A DNA stretch of 64,000 bases from Gracilaria gracilis. Its lineage: Eukaryota; Rhodophyta; Florideophyceae; Gracilariales; Gracilariaceae. The first letter of the stretch is position 1. Each line of letters starts with the position of its first letter. The position numbers and the translations under genes were made by a program. The stretch covers positions 1 to 64,000 of the forward strand of contig JARGSG010000262.1 in the NCBI GenBank assembly GCA_030374805.1, in the 5' to 3' direction. Below, piece after piece: positions 19,358 through 31,290 of this stretch. Below the pieces are notes generated by a model, which was not told where the DNA came from, searched no databases, and worked only from the letters and a program-made list of their open reading frames with translations.

Positions 19358-22300
19358 GGTGGTGAGAGGTGGGGTATCAGACGAGCACTATCGCTGTGTC
19401 AATGTATTTAAAATGCGTGTTCCTTCGTCTTCAAGGGCTTTTCAGAAAAACAGCGTTCTCGGTTTCACACCATAGAGACCGCAAGATCTCGGGTTTGAGA
19501 CATCCGTTTTCTACGAGAAATGTCTCATTCGAAAGCTACAGATCTGGGCTCAAAAGGAAGGTAGAAACCTGGAAAAGTTGAAAATGTGCCATTCCGTACT
19601 TTTGATATGGAACACGACACATATTGCCTGCATATCTTGGTCTTGTACGTGTGGCTGAGCTTGAAAAAAGCGCATTTTCTCGAAGGAGAGCTTTCTGGGA
19701 GCATTGCAGTCGAACTAAAAAAAGCAATGGCGCTCCTTCTTCCAAGCATCGTTGTACACTTTGAAGAGATTTGTTGTTTTTACTTTTCATATAAGAATAT
19801 CAAAACCGTACCAAATATGCCTCGCGAGGGGTCTCGCAAACTCTTTCCACTTTGGTTTCTTTATGTTTTGGAATTGGTTTGCAAGAAGATAAATCGTAAA
19901 TAGATTTGTGCAATCCATAAACAAATATACATAATACTCACAGTCTGTTTGGTGCTTGGTTAAGCATCATTATACTCAATTTGCGCACAAGTAGTCACAC
20001 TGGATCTGGCTCAGCTTTTAAGCCCGGTCTGATCTTAAACATAAGACCTCCCCAGGTACTCCAGAGTTATTGTACAATCAATCTATATTTCTTTGGTTCA
20101 TCGCAAAGCTCCTACAGGCTAGAAAACTGGCAATTAGCTCAATTTGCAAAGCCAGTATTGGAAAATTCAGCTAGAAAAGTAGCGTTGACAGTAGCGCTAC
20201 TATTCTAGAGATCTACCAGAAGTGCTGGTACATTAGACTTCTGGAGCTCGCGGGAATTTAGTGTCTTTTGGACAATACCAGGGATTCAAAACGTAAGAAA
20301 AGTATTTTAGCATCTAATGTTCAAGCACTTTACGATCCTGCGGCAAGTTGTAAACTAAAAGTAGAAAAGCACTGTCGTTTATTACGCTCAACGGCCGCAG
20401 TGAAAACGTTTATGACAAAAGAAGCAACGGTTTTGTAGCAATTTTGCAATATCTCTACCGTAGAGATATGTTCTTTCGCAATGGGGATGGCACACATGAG
20501 GTGCGTTCTTTGTAATTTCAGAACGACTGTTTCTCGTCGTTTGTCCCCACTGCACAATAGAACAAGACTAAATGTAGTCTTAATGGGTACGGGTGGGAAG
20601 GAAATCGAAGAAACCACTAAGAAGGTCGGTAAGGGCAGCGGCGGAGGGGGACGGACCAAGAGCGGCGGCGGTGAAAGGCTGAAGAGTGGCGAACACGAGG
20701 AGTTGTGAGCGCGCCTTCAAGCAATCGCAGCTTTGTACCGCACAGATCTTGGAGATCAGCCACATACAGTTCATAGGTGGCAGTAAACATGCCGACATGA
20801 TACACGTGGTATGGTCTTGCTCTCGTTCCTCGCTCCAACAATTTGTAAATTTGAGATTTTAACTGTAATTTGTAAGCACTGTAACCTCCGATTACAGTGT
20901 AGGTTCAAAATAATTCAATAAATTCAATATAGCACTTTTCCCTTGTCTATCTTTTAGCACAAACTTTCGTGCGTATACGTTGAGTGAGGTTATGCAGTTT
21001 CTTGAATTTGTCAATACTTTACAATTGCTACATTTTCAGGGATAGTACACCACCCTAAAGCACCGAATGCTATTGGAACCAAAACAAGAAATGCGGTTAG
21101 TAAAACTCAAGAATGATGTTATTAGAGCCGAATTTGCTGTTTTTGTAAACCATTTAGCTTGCAATAAAGCATTATTTTGGTACACTTTTAACACTCATCT
21201 GAAGTACAGCTTGCAGAAACAAAATTATTGGTGTCAAAGTCGACAACACCTAATCATTTAAAATGAAACTGAGAACAATATTGTCAATTGTGGCAAAGCA
21301 TCAAAATTCCGTTGTAAAAATGGTCTTAATATACCTTCGGTATGACCAATGCATCCCCAATATATTAGCCACAGCGCAAATTAAGTGATTGTGAGCTGTA
21401 TGTAGTGCAGCAAGACATCATTATTTTTGATTTTTTTTTGTTCTGATTTTACTCTTGTTTTTGGTGCTTAGGGTGTGACTAAAGTGATGCCCACCGTTAT
21501 TAGGGCTTTTCAAAGTACAATTTGCAAAGAAAACCTGCAAAGCTCCTAGACAATGTGCCTTTATTGATACAAAACTAATTCTGCGTTATTTGCTTGCCCA
21601 AACGCCAACTATTTATATTTTTTTGAAGACAAACTGTGATAATTATCAGTTCCAAGTTCTGACAACTACAAAGAGACGATAATTCTGTAATCATTTACAA
21701 TTACCAGACCTAATAGTTGCAATACTTACTTAAAATAATAGGTATGTCGGTAGTGTATTTACTCTAAGGCTATAAATTTTGATTTGGGAGCATTTTTGCT
21801 CTTTATGGCAACTTTTTGGATGCCTTTTACGATATGTCTCGTGACGAGCTGCTTGCAAGTTCTCTTTAGCTTCAAATCTATTTCGTTGGTAGGGTAGTGA
21901 TCTTATTCACGGTACGACTTTAGAGAGTAAGAAAAATGCACCATGTGACAACGCGCATATTTTTATGTCAAAATCTATAGAAAAAAGTCTTGCTGTGCTT
22001 TGGATAAAAGTAGCCGGTTTGCCCGATTGTTTCTTTAGAAGAAGCTTTGCGCTGACAACACAAAAAACTTTTTTGCTCCTCGCTTTTCTCGCGACCTTTG
22101 AATATTTTTTGTCAATTTGTCCTCGTAATTTGACACATATACGAGACCAGACAGTACAAAACTACAAATGAGACGTTTTCATTAGGATCAAAGGTGAATA
22201 CGGAACTGTCATTGACTTTTCATATCTTTGTTGCATACGAGACAAGAGTTGCACATTACGCACCCACGAAAGCCTTTAATAAACTGTTTTGTTCCTAGAT

Positions 22301-22593
22301 AGGTGCGTCATTTGTAAATACATAAACTATGGCACGGATACAACCTTAGTTGCTAGTACACAAATGCTAAACTCCCCAAAACAACTACAAAATACTCGTG
22401 CATTCGCCACAGAATTGCCAAAACGCACGAAAAAATAGGCTTGAAGTTTTTTCAAGCAACTGAAAAAGCTTGTCAAGAAAATATCAGTTAATTTTCAGAA
22501 GACAAGTACGATGATTACTATAAAGACACACTAATAGAACACCTAGTTTTTGATATTTTCTACGAAGCTGTAGAAGAGTTTGGGGTTATTAAT
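19358..22593. other. AT-rich region without a recognised gene
   Basis: Long homopolymer and AT-rich DNA with short frames only. It contains one copy of the dispersed repeat at 20100-20218 and a short GC-rich island with GGCGG runs near 20630-20690. Nothing else supported. Confidence 0.5.
20100..20218 (+). repeat. Dispersed repeat, copy 1 (partner at 29391-29501)
   Basis: Shares ordered blocks with 29391-29501: ATCGCAA.GCTCCTA, AAAACTGGCAATTAGCT, CAGCTAGAA.AGTA.C, CTA.T.TTCT.GAGATCTAC. The last two blocks are partly complementary (a hairpin of AGAACAGTA with TACTGTTCT in copy 2), as in small non-autonomous DNA transposons. Confidence 0.6.
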
Positions 22594-23110
22594 ATGATGA
22601 ACTTCACCCGAAATGAGATCGAGGATGTTTTTAAGAGATCAGAGAGGTTTAGGTCTTCCGCTTGGAAGAAAAGTAGTAGAAATGAATCGCCCATCTTCTG
22701 TTTCAACATTTTATTTAACACTTTGAATGGTTCAAAAGTCGGGGGAACATGGGATTTTCTCGCCCGTTTATTTGGAATAAAGACAGGAACCTTTCACAGA
22801 TCTGTGACTACCTCTGGCACGTTTTCTGAAACAAACTTTATTGTACACTATGTCATGGGAATTGGCAAATTCTTTAAAATTTCACATGTAACGGAAAAGA
22901 ATAAGTTTTTTAAACCTTTCAGTATTGTCGATATGCAACTGATGTTTTATTCTTGCCCTTAAATCGACCACAGTGTTCAAAAGAAGACGGCCAAAAATTC
23001 AAAGCACAAACTTTACGGACAAAATGCGGAAGTGCGAGCGCTATCGTGTGGATTGGACCCAAACAGGATCCATAGCAGTGAAGGAAAACCTAGCAGTAAA
23101 GGAAAACCTC
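22594..23110 (+). pseudogene. DDE superfamily transposase relic (DDE_Tnp_4 / Harbinger-like)
   Basis: The 122-codon frame has the helical front of this transposase group: SPIFCFNILFNTL, GGTWDFLARLFGIKTGTFHR, then FKPFSIVDMQLMFY, where the first catalytic Asp is expected. After its stop at 22962 another frame continues with SKHKLYGQNAEVRALSCGL, matching the conserved KHKLYGYK block downstream. The remainder of the domain, with the other acidic residues, is not seen. A short decayed fragment of a DNA transposon. Confidence 0.58.
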
Positions 23111-23667
23111 GAATTTCATAAAGAGGCATAGACAAAAACTAAGGAGAAGGTTTTGAACATTAGTGATGGGCGGTCATCATGGACAAGGGCTACGTTGGAA
23201 TGAAGAGGAATATCGGATTTATTGTTTCAAAATAGAGACTTGAGACAATGAAGCTGATCTACACGCCGTTCTGCGTGACGGACTGCCACAGGCGTACGCG
23301 CAAGCCGCTGCGCTACGTACGCGACTCGCAGTTCGGGGGAAAAGTGCGAGCGCAGGGCGCTGCCGTAAGCACTTGGCGGCCGGGCAGGCGCCGGCGACGC
23401 AGATCTTGCGACAAGTGACGGGCGGGCGCGTTACAGTTCCCCAACTCGGCCTCAACTCGGATGCTTCGCACGGGCGGACAACGAGACTTGCGTGGTTGAC
23501 TGAGCACAACGTGCAGAGTAAGTAGTCCAAAGTATCAAAGTATCTACCACCACAAAGTTACTCACTAACGGTGTAAAGTTCTGTAAAGTGTGGATGGGGA
23601 AACGGTGGCGCATACGGGGCAAACGATTAATTAACGCCAATTTCTCTGTAATTATTCCGCGCCCAAA
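23111..23667. other. Short GC-rich island, no assigned gene
   Basis: A GC-rich block at about 23248-23420 has a small plus-strand frame starting ATG at 23248 (MKLIYTPFCVTDCHRRTR) with a GTAAGC nearby that could be a splice donor. Nothing is recognised in it. The last 60 bases are the 3' flank of the NB-ARC/WD40 gene, shared with 16025-16085. Confidence 0.3.
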
Positions 23668-26600
23668 TCACTCCGTAATTACTCTGCAGTGCCCAAATTC
23701 GGAGTCCGAGTACCACAGCTCACCGAAGCGATCCACGTAGCCGTCGCTCGTTCCGAGCCGCACGTCGCTGCCGTCTGCCTGCCGATGCGTCACTGCACGG
23801 GTCCTGCTGCAGCCCTCGGCGTATCTGGAGGTGGAAAGGCGCTGCTGCTGCAGCGCGCGCAGCTTGGCGCCCCACGCCTCGTCGTCACTCGTCGCAACGC
23901 ACGCACCGGTCGCCCACGCGCCAAATCCTTCTCTTTCCTGTGAACCGTTCCCGCGACACAACGTACGACCCGTCCTCGTTCAGGCCCACCTCCACGACCG
24001 TCCCGTCGTGCTGTAGCGGCCGCGCTACCTCCTCTCCGTTCGCCATATTCCACACGCGAACAGTTTTGTCCCTCGACCCGGACACTACCCACTTGCCGTC
24101 GTAGCTCCACGCCACGCAGTACACGTCGCCGTCGTGAGCCGACATTGTGTGTGTCAAACGCCGCTCGCTGTGCACCGTCCACACGCGCACCGTGTGGTCT
24201 GCTGAGCCGGACACCACCTGCGTCCCATCCGCGCTCCACGCCACACTGATCACTTGGTTCTCGTGACCAATCAGCGGCGCTCCCAGCGCTTGCCCGCTGT
24301 CCACATTCCCACAGTCGCCACGCTGTTGTCACTTCCGCCCGACGCCACACGTTTTCCATCGGCGCTCCAAGCTACGCAACGCACAAAGTTTGTGTGCCCA
24401 ACGAGCGGCTCCCCCACCGCTCGGCCGCTGTCAGCGTCCCACACGCGCACGCTCTTGTCCCGGCCGCCCGACGCAAACCGCCGCTCGTCCGCGCTCCACG
24501 CAACGCAAGCCACCGCAGCGGTGTGCCCAACAAACGCCTCTCCCACCGCCGCTCCGCTTCGCAGATCCCACATGCGAACCGTGCAGGTCCTGCCGAACCG
24601 CTCAACGCACGCGTCTCGTTTCGGTTCGGCGCAACGCAATGCACCGGTGCTGTGTGTCCGCACTGCGCCTGTGCAACGCTCTCTCCGCTCTCACCCGGAG
24701 CCCACACTCGCGCGCTCGCCGTCCGTTGATCCGGACACAATTTGTCTTCCGTTCCCGTTCCACCTCACACAATACACATCACTCGTGTGACCAACGAGCG
24801 GCTGTCCAACAATCTGTCCGCTGCTCACGTCCCAAACGCGCACGGAGCTGTCCGTCGAGCCGGACACAACACGTGTGCCGTCCGCGCTCCAAGAAGCGCA
24901 AAGCACCCAGCCGCCGTGCCCAACCAGCGCCGCTCCCACTTGCTGTCCGCCTTCCACATCCCACACGCGCACGCTTCTGTCATTCGAGCCGGATACAATT
25001 CGCTTTCCGTCCACACTCCACGCCACACATTTCACAAAGTCAGTGTGTCCAACCAGCGCCTGCCCCACAACTTCTCTGCTCTCCACATTCCACACACGAA
25101 TCGTGCCGTCCCTCGAGCCAGACGCAACACGCCTCCCGTCGCTGCTCCACGCAACGCACTCAATGCTACCCGTGTGACCACCAAGTGTGTGTCCCACACT
25201 ACAGATATCATAACAATATGATCTCGCTCGCCTCCATCGCGCCCCAAAACCACGCGACTGCTTCATGGATCCCACAGATGATCCGCTGCTGGCTTCCCAT
25301 ACACGAACAGTTTTGTCAAGGGAACCCGACGCTATCAAACTGCCATCGTCACTGACAGCAACGCACATCACCCCTTTATCATGACAGCTACCACTCTGCG
25401 TTGTCTGCCCCGTTTCCGTATTCCATATCCATATCGCCCCATGCGCAAGTCCGATCACCACTATCTTCAAATTCGATGATAACTCAACACAGTTCTGCAA
25501 CACATAAGTACCCAGCCGCGTCCCAATTTCTTCGCACTTCTGTCGTTGTGTTTCAGAGACACCGCTTGCAAAGTTGTATTGTGTAACTCCGACTGTTGTT
25601 CCGTTGACCCAGCAACACGAAAGCCGCTCTTCATCCATTTGAACTGAATAAGCAACGCCATAAACTTTAACAATGTCCAACGAAGTCGTACTTGCCCTTT
25701 GCAAAAATCCCACCGACGCCTTTGCCCATGGCTTCGGTGCACGTGCTTCCATCTCTGCAACAAACTGCTTCGTTGTATCGCACACTGTCGAAAAGCTCAA
25801 CAGTCTTCCATGGATCTGAAACCAAGCCTCTCTCACCGTATTGTTCTTCAACACAAAAGTGCAACCCATGCGAGCCGCTCTCCGAACCATCTCCATGTGC
25901 CTCACCAATTCATCATTCCCACCTTCATGATCTTCCGCAACCTTCTTTCCCAAACTCAAATCGCGTTCCACTGCCGCAATTCCGTCGAATACCAGACGAT
26001 GCACTATCCATTCCGGCTGCAATAGCAGCCACAAAAGCTGTGTCTCGTATCTCGCACCCCGGAGTGCCCGACACGCGTTGTCGTGGATATAATCATCATC
26101 TCGCATATTCCACCATTCCCACTTCCCGTTCTCCATCTCTACCCCTGGCTCAACTTCTTCCGCTTGCTGCTCGCTGCTCTCATCAATGCTTCCGCTCACG
26201 TTGTAGCAACACATATTGCGATACATTTTGCGATACCAACGCTTCGAACCACCCCTCTCTCTCGAAAGCGACTCAACAACTTCTTCTGCCGATGTTGCCT
26301 TCACTTCCGCTTGTTGTGCTTCCTCATGCACAATCTTCTCGTGCACGATATAGTTATCAACGAGTGATCGCCAGCATGTCTTCACCTCGTACCTTTCCGA
26401 AGCTTTTCGAAGTGCGATATCGAGGATGACATCATGCAACTGAACCAATACTTGTGAGTTGAGCCTAAACCTACGTACAAGATTCACCTCATCGAACGCC
26501 TTCACAACTTCATCAGTTGTTCCTAGATCGGAAAACCCCCACAAGTTTCGTAACATGTCAATCGGCACCATCTGCTGCTTCTCAACAACACACAAAGCGC

Positions 26601-27931
26601 GAAACATCTTGCCGAAAGAAATTTTCATCGCGATCAGACTGCAAAACGTCCAACGACGAATCCACAACAATCCTGACTGAACCGTACGCTTCTGCATTAC
26701 CATCCGCTATACTTTCTTTCTTTGAAAGAATCCGATGGTACACATGCTCCCAAGAGCGTGCAACGTCGTCCTTCCATTGCCTGCTCTCCCTTCGCACCGT
26801 CTCGCCCACAACCCCTAGTGCCACCGGAAGCCCGTTGCAGATACGCAGCAAACCCCTTACTGCTTCTTCATTCCTTTGGGGCAAGGACACTTTCCAATCG
26901 AACTTCGCATGTACCATCAACATTTCCCGCGCCTTGTCACTGTACGTTTCCAGCGTTGTAAACTCAATCTCTTCGTCGCATGCATCCGTGAGCTTCTGAG
27001 ATCTTGTCGTGTACACCAGGCGGCTGTTTCCGCTCAGTAGTGTTGCCAGAACTCTCGGCACTCTTGTAGAAATGCCGTTAACCAGCCATATGTCATCGAT
27101 GAGCAAGAGGCATGTTTGGTTTTTGAACCAAGTCGACGCAGCATCTACAGCTTCCTGTAACTCTTTCGAGCCCTTCAACCTTTCGGCCAGGGGTAAATTG
27201 CCAGTACGTTGCACCAATGTAGCAATTCCTGTTATGACTTGTGATAACGTAGCATGGTTTCCCAGTTGAATGTACAGCACGCCTCCAGTAAACCTTCGCT
27301 TGATATCTTGAACCTCCGCCAGGCCTCGCAGTGCACATGTCTTACCAACACCGCCCATCCCGACGGCTACCACCCCAACTATCCTGGAATTACCTTCCTG
27401 CAATACAGCGGCCTTCAGCCTGCCTTCGCATGTTGAAGTAGAGCGATAATCCAATATGAGTCGTGGTGGGTTCGGGGGCACATTACAATGGGGAACGAAA
27501 TCATGGTGCATGGACTGTTGTTGAAGCTCTCTGTACACCGGTGCAACTTTATCGCTTAGAAACTCCAAGCACTTGTTCACACTTTGTTCACAGCGATCTA
27601 AGATTTGCTTCATGCGATTGACGCGATCGGTGTACTTGGCAGATGCTATTCGCGACTGCCACTCCTCGAGTGCCTTAAAGTCCTCCTCCATGGTTGTGAG
27701 ATGCGTGTGTAGTACGGTGTCCATTATGGGGTCATCGGCAACAACTGATTCCAGCGTGGGGGTCAGACGTCGAATACCTGCTACATGGCGTTGAAGTAGA
27801 TCCAGCCTGGTGCGGTTGTCGCTGGTGAGGTCCTGGCCTTCGCGCAAGCGGTTTACGAAAGCAGGAACCTTGTCACAAAAAGCCACCAAAGCGTTAACCA
27901 CTCCGGCGGATGCTGTTACAACTGCTGCCAT
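23668..27931 (-). pseudogene. NB-ARC/WD40 STAND NTPase (NLR-like), frameshifted
   Basis: A signalling NTPase of the APAF1/NLR type: nucleotide-driven assembly triggered by a ligand sensed by the repeats. The ATG at 27931 (MAAVVTASAG) is preferred over upstream codons because a TATA-like box lies 110 bp upstream. Residues 1-150 are helical, then NB-ARC: P-loop GMGGVGKT (191-198), Walker B LLLIDD (275-280), RLVYTTR (304-310), CNGLPVAL (365-372). A linker of about 350 residues follows, then 12-13 WD40 blades, several with the very similar core VRVWDV and D-G-x-VVSGS. Frame changes near 26.61, 24.70, 24.59, 24.30 and 23.91 kb break the chain. Its last blade is duplicated at 16.08 kb. Use in immunity or self-recognition is inference. 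Confidence 0.88.
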
Positions 27932-28040
27932 GGTTTTGTCGGTACGCAAACGACGAAAGGATGAATAAACGGTGATCGATGGCGGTACAACGAGTGCTGC
28001 GAACAGAACGTGAATGACTACGTTCGCGGTGCGAGAGTGG

Positions 28041-28050
28041 TTATTTATAT
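28041..28050 (-). promoter_or_regulatory. TATA-like box of the NB-ARC/WD40 gene
   Basis: ATATAAATAA on the minus strand, 110 bp upstream of the ATG at 27931. It supports that ATG and argues against starts further upstream. Confidence 0.45.
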
Positions 28051-29032
28051 GCACGCCACAAGTTACTTTGTAACTTCGAGTCTAAGAATTCACATCGGTC
28101 CAGCAATGCTTCCTAAAGGTATTTACAAATCGATGCGGAAAGGCACACAGCCATGTCTGACGCGCTGAGTTGGCACAGTAAGGCTCCACGATGGCCAACT
28201 CAAGGAATTAAATGTGTGGCGCAGAGCGCCGCGTAAGTTTGCTTGCAGCTCTCAGTTGGCATCGCAGGAGGCTTCTTCCTCCACAAGGAGACAAAAGATC
28301 GTTACGGTCACAGGCTATTGGCGGCAGCCACGCGGTGTTTGTTGGCATAACGCAATCCTGTGATGCGAGATCCACTCTCGAGGTAGTCTCGTAGTGCGCC
28401 TTGAGCTGGATACAACAAAAACGAAGGCGTCGCCCGTTGAAGCTCATCGATGACAGCTGTGCTCACAAACATTAGATATTGACAGTATAATATACATATT
28501 ATGTGAGCTTTTTTCTTGTTTCAGTTGATAGCAAAATACCGCAGACGCAATTGCTGGACACGTTGCTTGCGTTTTATCTCTGGTTTCATGGCACTTTCTT
28601 AGAAAAAATAACAAGGCCCCCTGACCAGTGCTTTTGTCCGCATGCGCCCCCTGCAGCCGCTGCGCCGTCTGCCTGCAAGTTTGCGCTCATGAACTTGTAT
28701 TTGTACTCCTCTCTTGTTCTGTCAAGCTCCTTTTGTCTACAGGGTTACACTGGTCTCGGCAATGACATGCGCTTCCTCCATCGCCGCTGTGCGAACACTG
28801 CTTTGCGGAAATCTTGGTTGCTGATCTCTGAACCTTGCTTAAAATAATACGTTTGCGTGGCTCCACTATGGCAAAGATGTTGTACAGTACTTTTATAGTT
28901 TCTACGCTCAAATGACTGCTGCAATCAAATATTTGAATGTTTGGAATCTTGACCAGTCATGTGATTCCACTTTTTGAATGCTGCCTCTTTCCCCGCTTTG
29001 AATGATGTCAGCATTCTTGACTGGCATCGCAG

Positions 29033-29067
29033 TTCAAAGTTTGATTGCAATGCAATCAAACTTTGAA
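29033..29067. repeat. 35-bp perfect palindrome
   Basis: Arms of 17 bases (TTCAAAGTTTGATTGCA and its complement) around a single A. Flanked by further copies of TCAAAGTTTGA and CAATCAAA words over 300 bp. Confidence 0.8.
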
Positions 29068-29390
29068 TGCTACATCGCTCAAAGTTTGACTGATTTTCGA
29101 CTGTACACGTAGTAAATCTCCTTAGAACACGTCGCACACACGTACACATGTCACCAGAAAACTAACAATATCATATTGCATTTGAATGATTTTTGACTGT
29201 TTGACTGGTTTTTGTGAAATTGAAGCATTTTCTCTGAGTAGCAATCAAACATTTGAAGGGCATTTTTTCTAAGCTTTGGACTGGGAGCAGCGGGAAAATG
29301 GCCTTTTTTGAAATATATGGCATACCTGCGGCGCAGGTTAATTTAAAAAAACATGCCCTGTAACCTAGGTGCCCTCTGAAGCCACATTTT

Positions 29391-29501
29391 TATCGCAAGG
29401 CTCCTATAGGGATACAAAACTGGCAATTAGCTAAATATTCCTAGCTAATTTAAGCAAATCCAGCTAGAACAGTAACTTTGGCTACTGTTCTGGAGATCTA
29501 C
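29391..29501 (+). repeat. Dispersed repeat, copy 2 (partner at 20100-20218)
   Basis: Same order of conserved blocks as copy 1, with a clearer hairpin between AGAACAGTA and TACTGTTCT and a shared GGAGATCTAC end. The two copies are about 9.3 kb apart in the same orientation. Confidence 0.6.
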
Positions 29502-31290
29502 TGCAATTATTTGCAAAATTTTCAGTTCTTAACGCTATGCATAGAATACTCAAATTCTAGTCCAAGATTGTATTGATAATCAATAATTTATTTAACACGC
29601 AATTCGTGAGTCAATAGTAGTTTTTTTGGCAGGTTTTGAGGAACTTACAAGCGATGTAAGTAACTTTTTTTCAGCCAATTCTTATGAAACCTTGTATTTC
29701 AGGCAATTGGAAGGCGAAAAACTCGAATATGGCCTCAAAACAATGCAGAAACGAGCCATTTTCAAACTATATTGAATCCAAAACCGGGAAGTTTTTGAAA
29801 TTTACATCGATAAAAGTATTGAAAAAATAAGAGTTCATCCACGCGACGTCTCCATTACAGTGTACAGAATCCGAAAACCAATTCTTTCTTCTTCAAAAAC
29901 CCGACACTCACAAATTATTGGGCGATACACAGTGTGACAGCAACGCACTGCAGTTTTCACACTGCATTGTTGACTGCGTCATCGTCAAGGTGCATCGCAC
30001 GCGATAGTCAGCCAGGACCGTCGTAGATACATATGGACTTTATACTATGGAGACTGCAAAGAACTTGAACTCCAAAGCTCATTCTTATCCGTTTTCGCCT
30101 TGGTCAATGATAACAATCAAACAGCTTGAATCACACAGCTAACACGGATGGCTCAAAAGTTGGGCAAACAATGAGCCACATGCATTGTGTCTCTGCATAA
30201 ACGCAAACCCAAATGCAAACAGATTGTTTCTACCACAATGATCAAAACAAACGCTAGCAGAACGTCTGGCACAACATAGTTTACTCTGCATAATTCACGG
30301 CAATACCAGAATCCAAAACGTTTTGAGTTCTTCTGGTTCCAACAACAACACTCACCAATGTAGCAACAGTTATGAAAATGTGCGGCTCATACATCAATTA
30401 CTACACGTAGAAGCAGAACAAAGTCAAACCATCCGCCCAAAACCATTATCCAGCTGTCGAGAGGAATAAAAAAAGCTCAAACTGGGGATTGATCAGAAAC
30501 CAGTGCCCACTCATAGCCAGTAGTGTGCAAACCAGAGACGCTGAAACAATGAACGGCGGCATCGCTGCAATGACGAACACAATGTGTTCTTCGTTTACTT
30601 TCAAACATATTGGTTCTACGCAAAACAATAAAATAGTTGCAGCGCAATAGACGATGGTGATAAACCTGAACCAACATTTGTATACTGCATTGTTTCCAAT
30701 TACAGGCTATACCGCATAATAAGTTAACCTCGGAAATCCAGATATAGAGCCTGGGTGTTGAGTATGCCTTGAGTCTATGAGCAACCAAAATTGCCAGGAA
30801 GTTCGGCAAAGATGACGTGATAAGGCAAAAACTTATTTTCAATACTAAAGGATTTGCGACAGATGATCGAGCCCAGAATTGAAGTCGGGTCAGTTTTCTA
30901 GTATACAAATATATATCTTTGCCCTGATCGAATTGGGATAGCTTCTGAGGATATGTATTCACGCAATTACGGTAGACAAAGGGCACCTTTATGCCATGTA
31001 GATCCCATACAGAACATTTATGGAACGCTCTGCCAACTTAACGCATGTATTCGCTGTCTTCTTCTAATTGTAGACTCATCTCAGGCTTTCGGTTGAAACG
31101 TGATGCCAAACACCCAAATTCCTTTTACCTGATAAACGTCACGGAGAACACGCTACCGAACGCCTTCGCTTCAGACCTCGCTCTGGTTTGAGCTTATTAT
31201 CTCAACTTCATTTCCATTTTGAACGATCTGGATGGCTCGGCTATCTATGGAAATTCATCGTCTTTCCGACGAAGTGTATCTATGCCCAGT

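Larger units (their letters stand above)
28055..31290. other. No recognised gene; hairpin-rich AT-rich DNA
   Basis: Short frames only. Holds the perfect palindrome at 29033-29067 within a zone of repeated CAATCAAA/TTTGAATG words (28925-29270), and a copy of the dispersed repeat at 29391-29501. Nothing coding could be supported between 29.5 and 31.2 kb. Confidence 0.45.
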
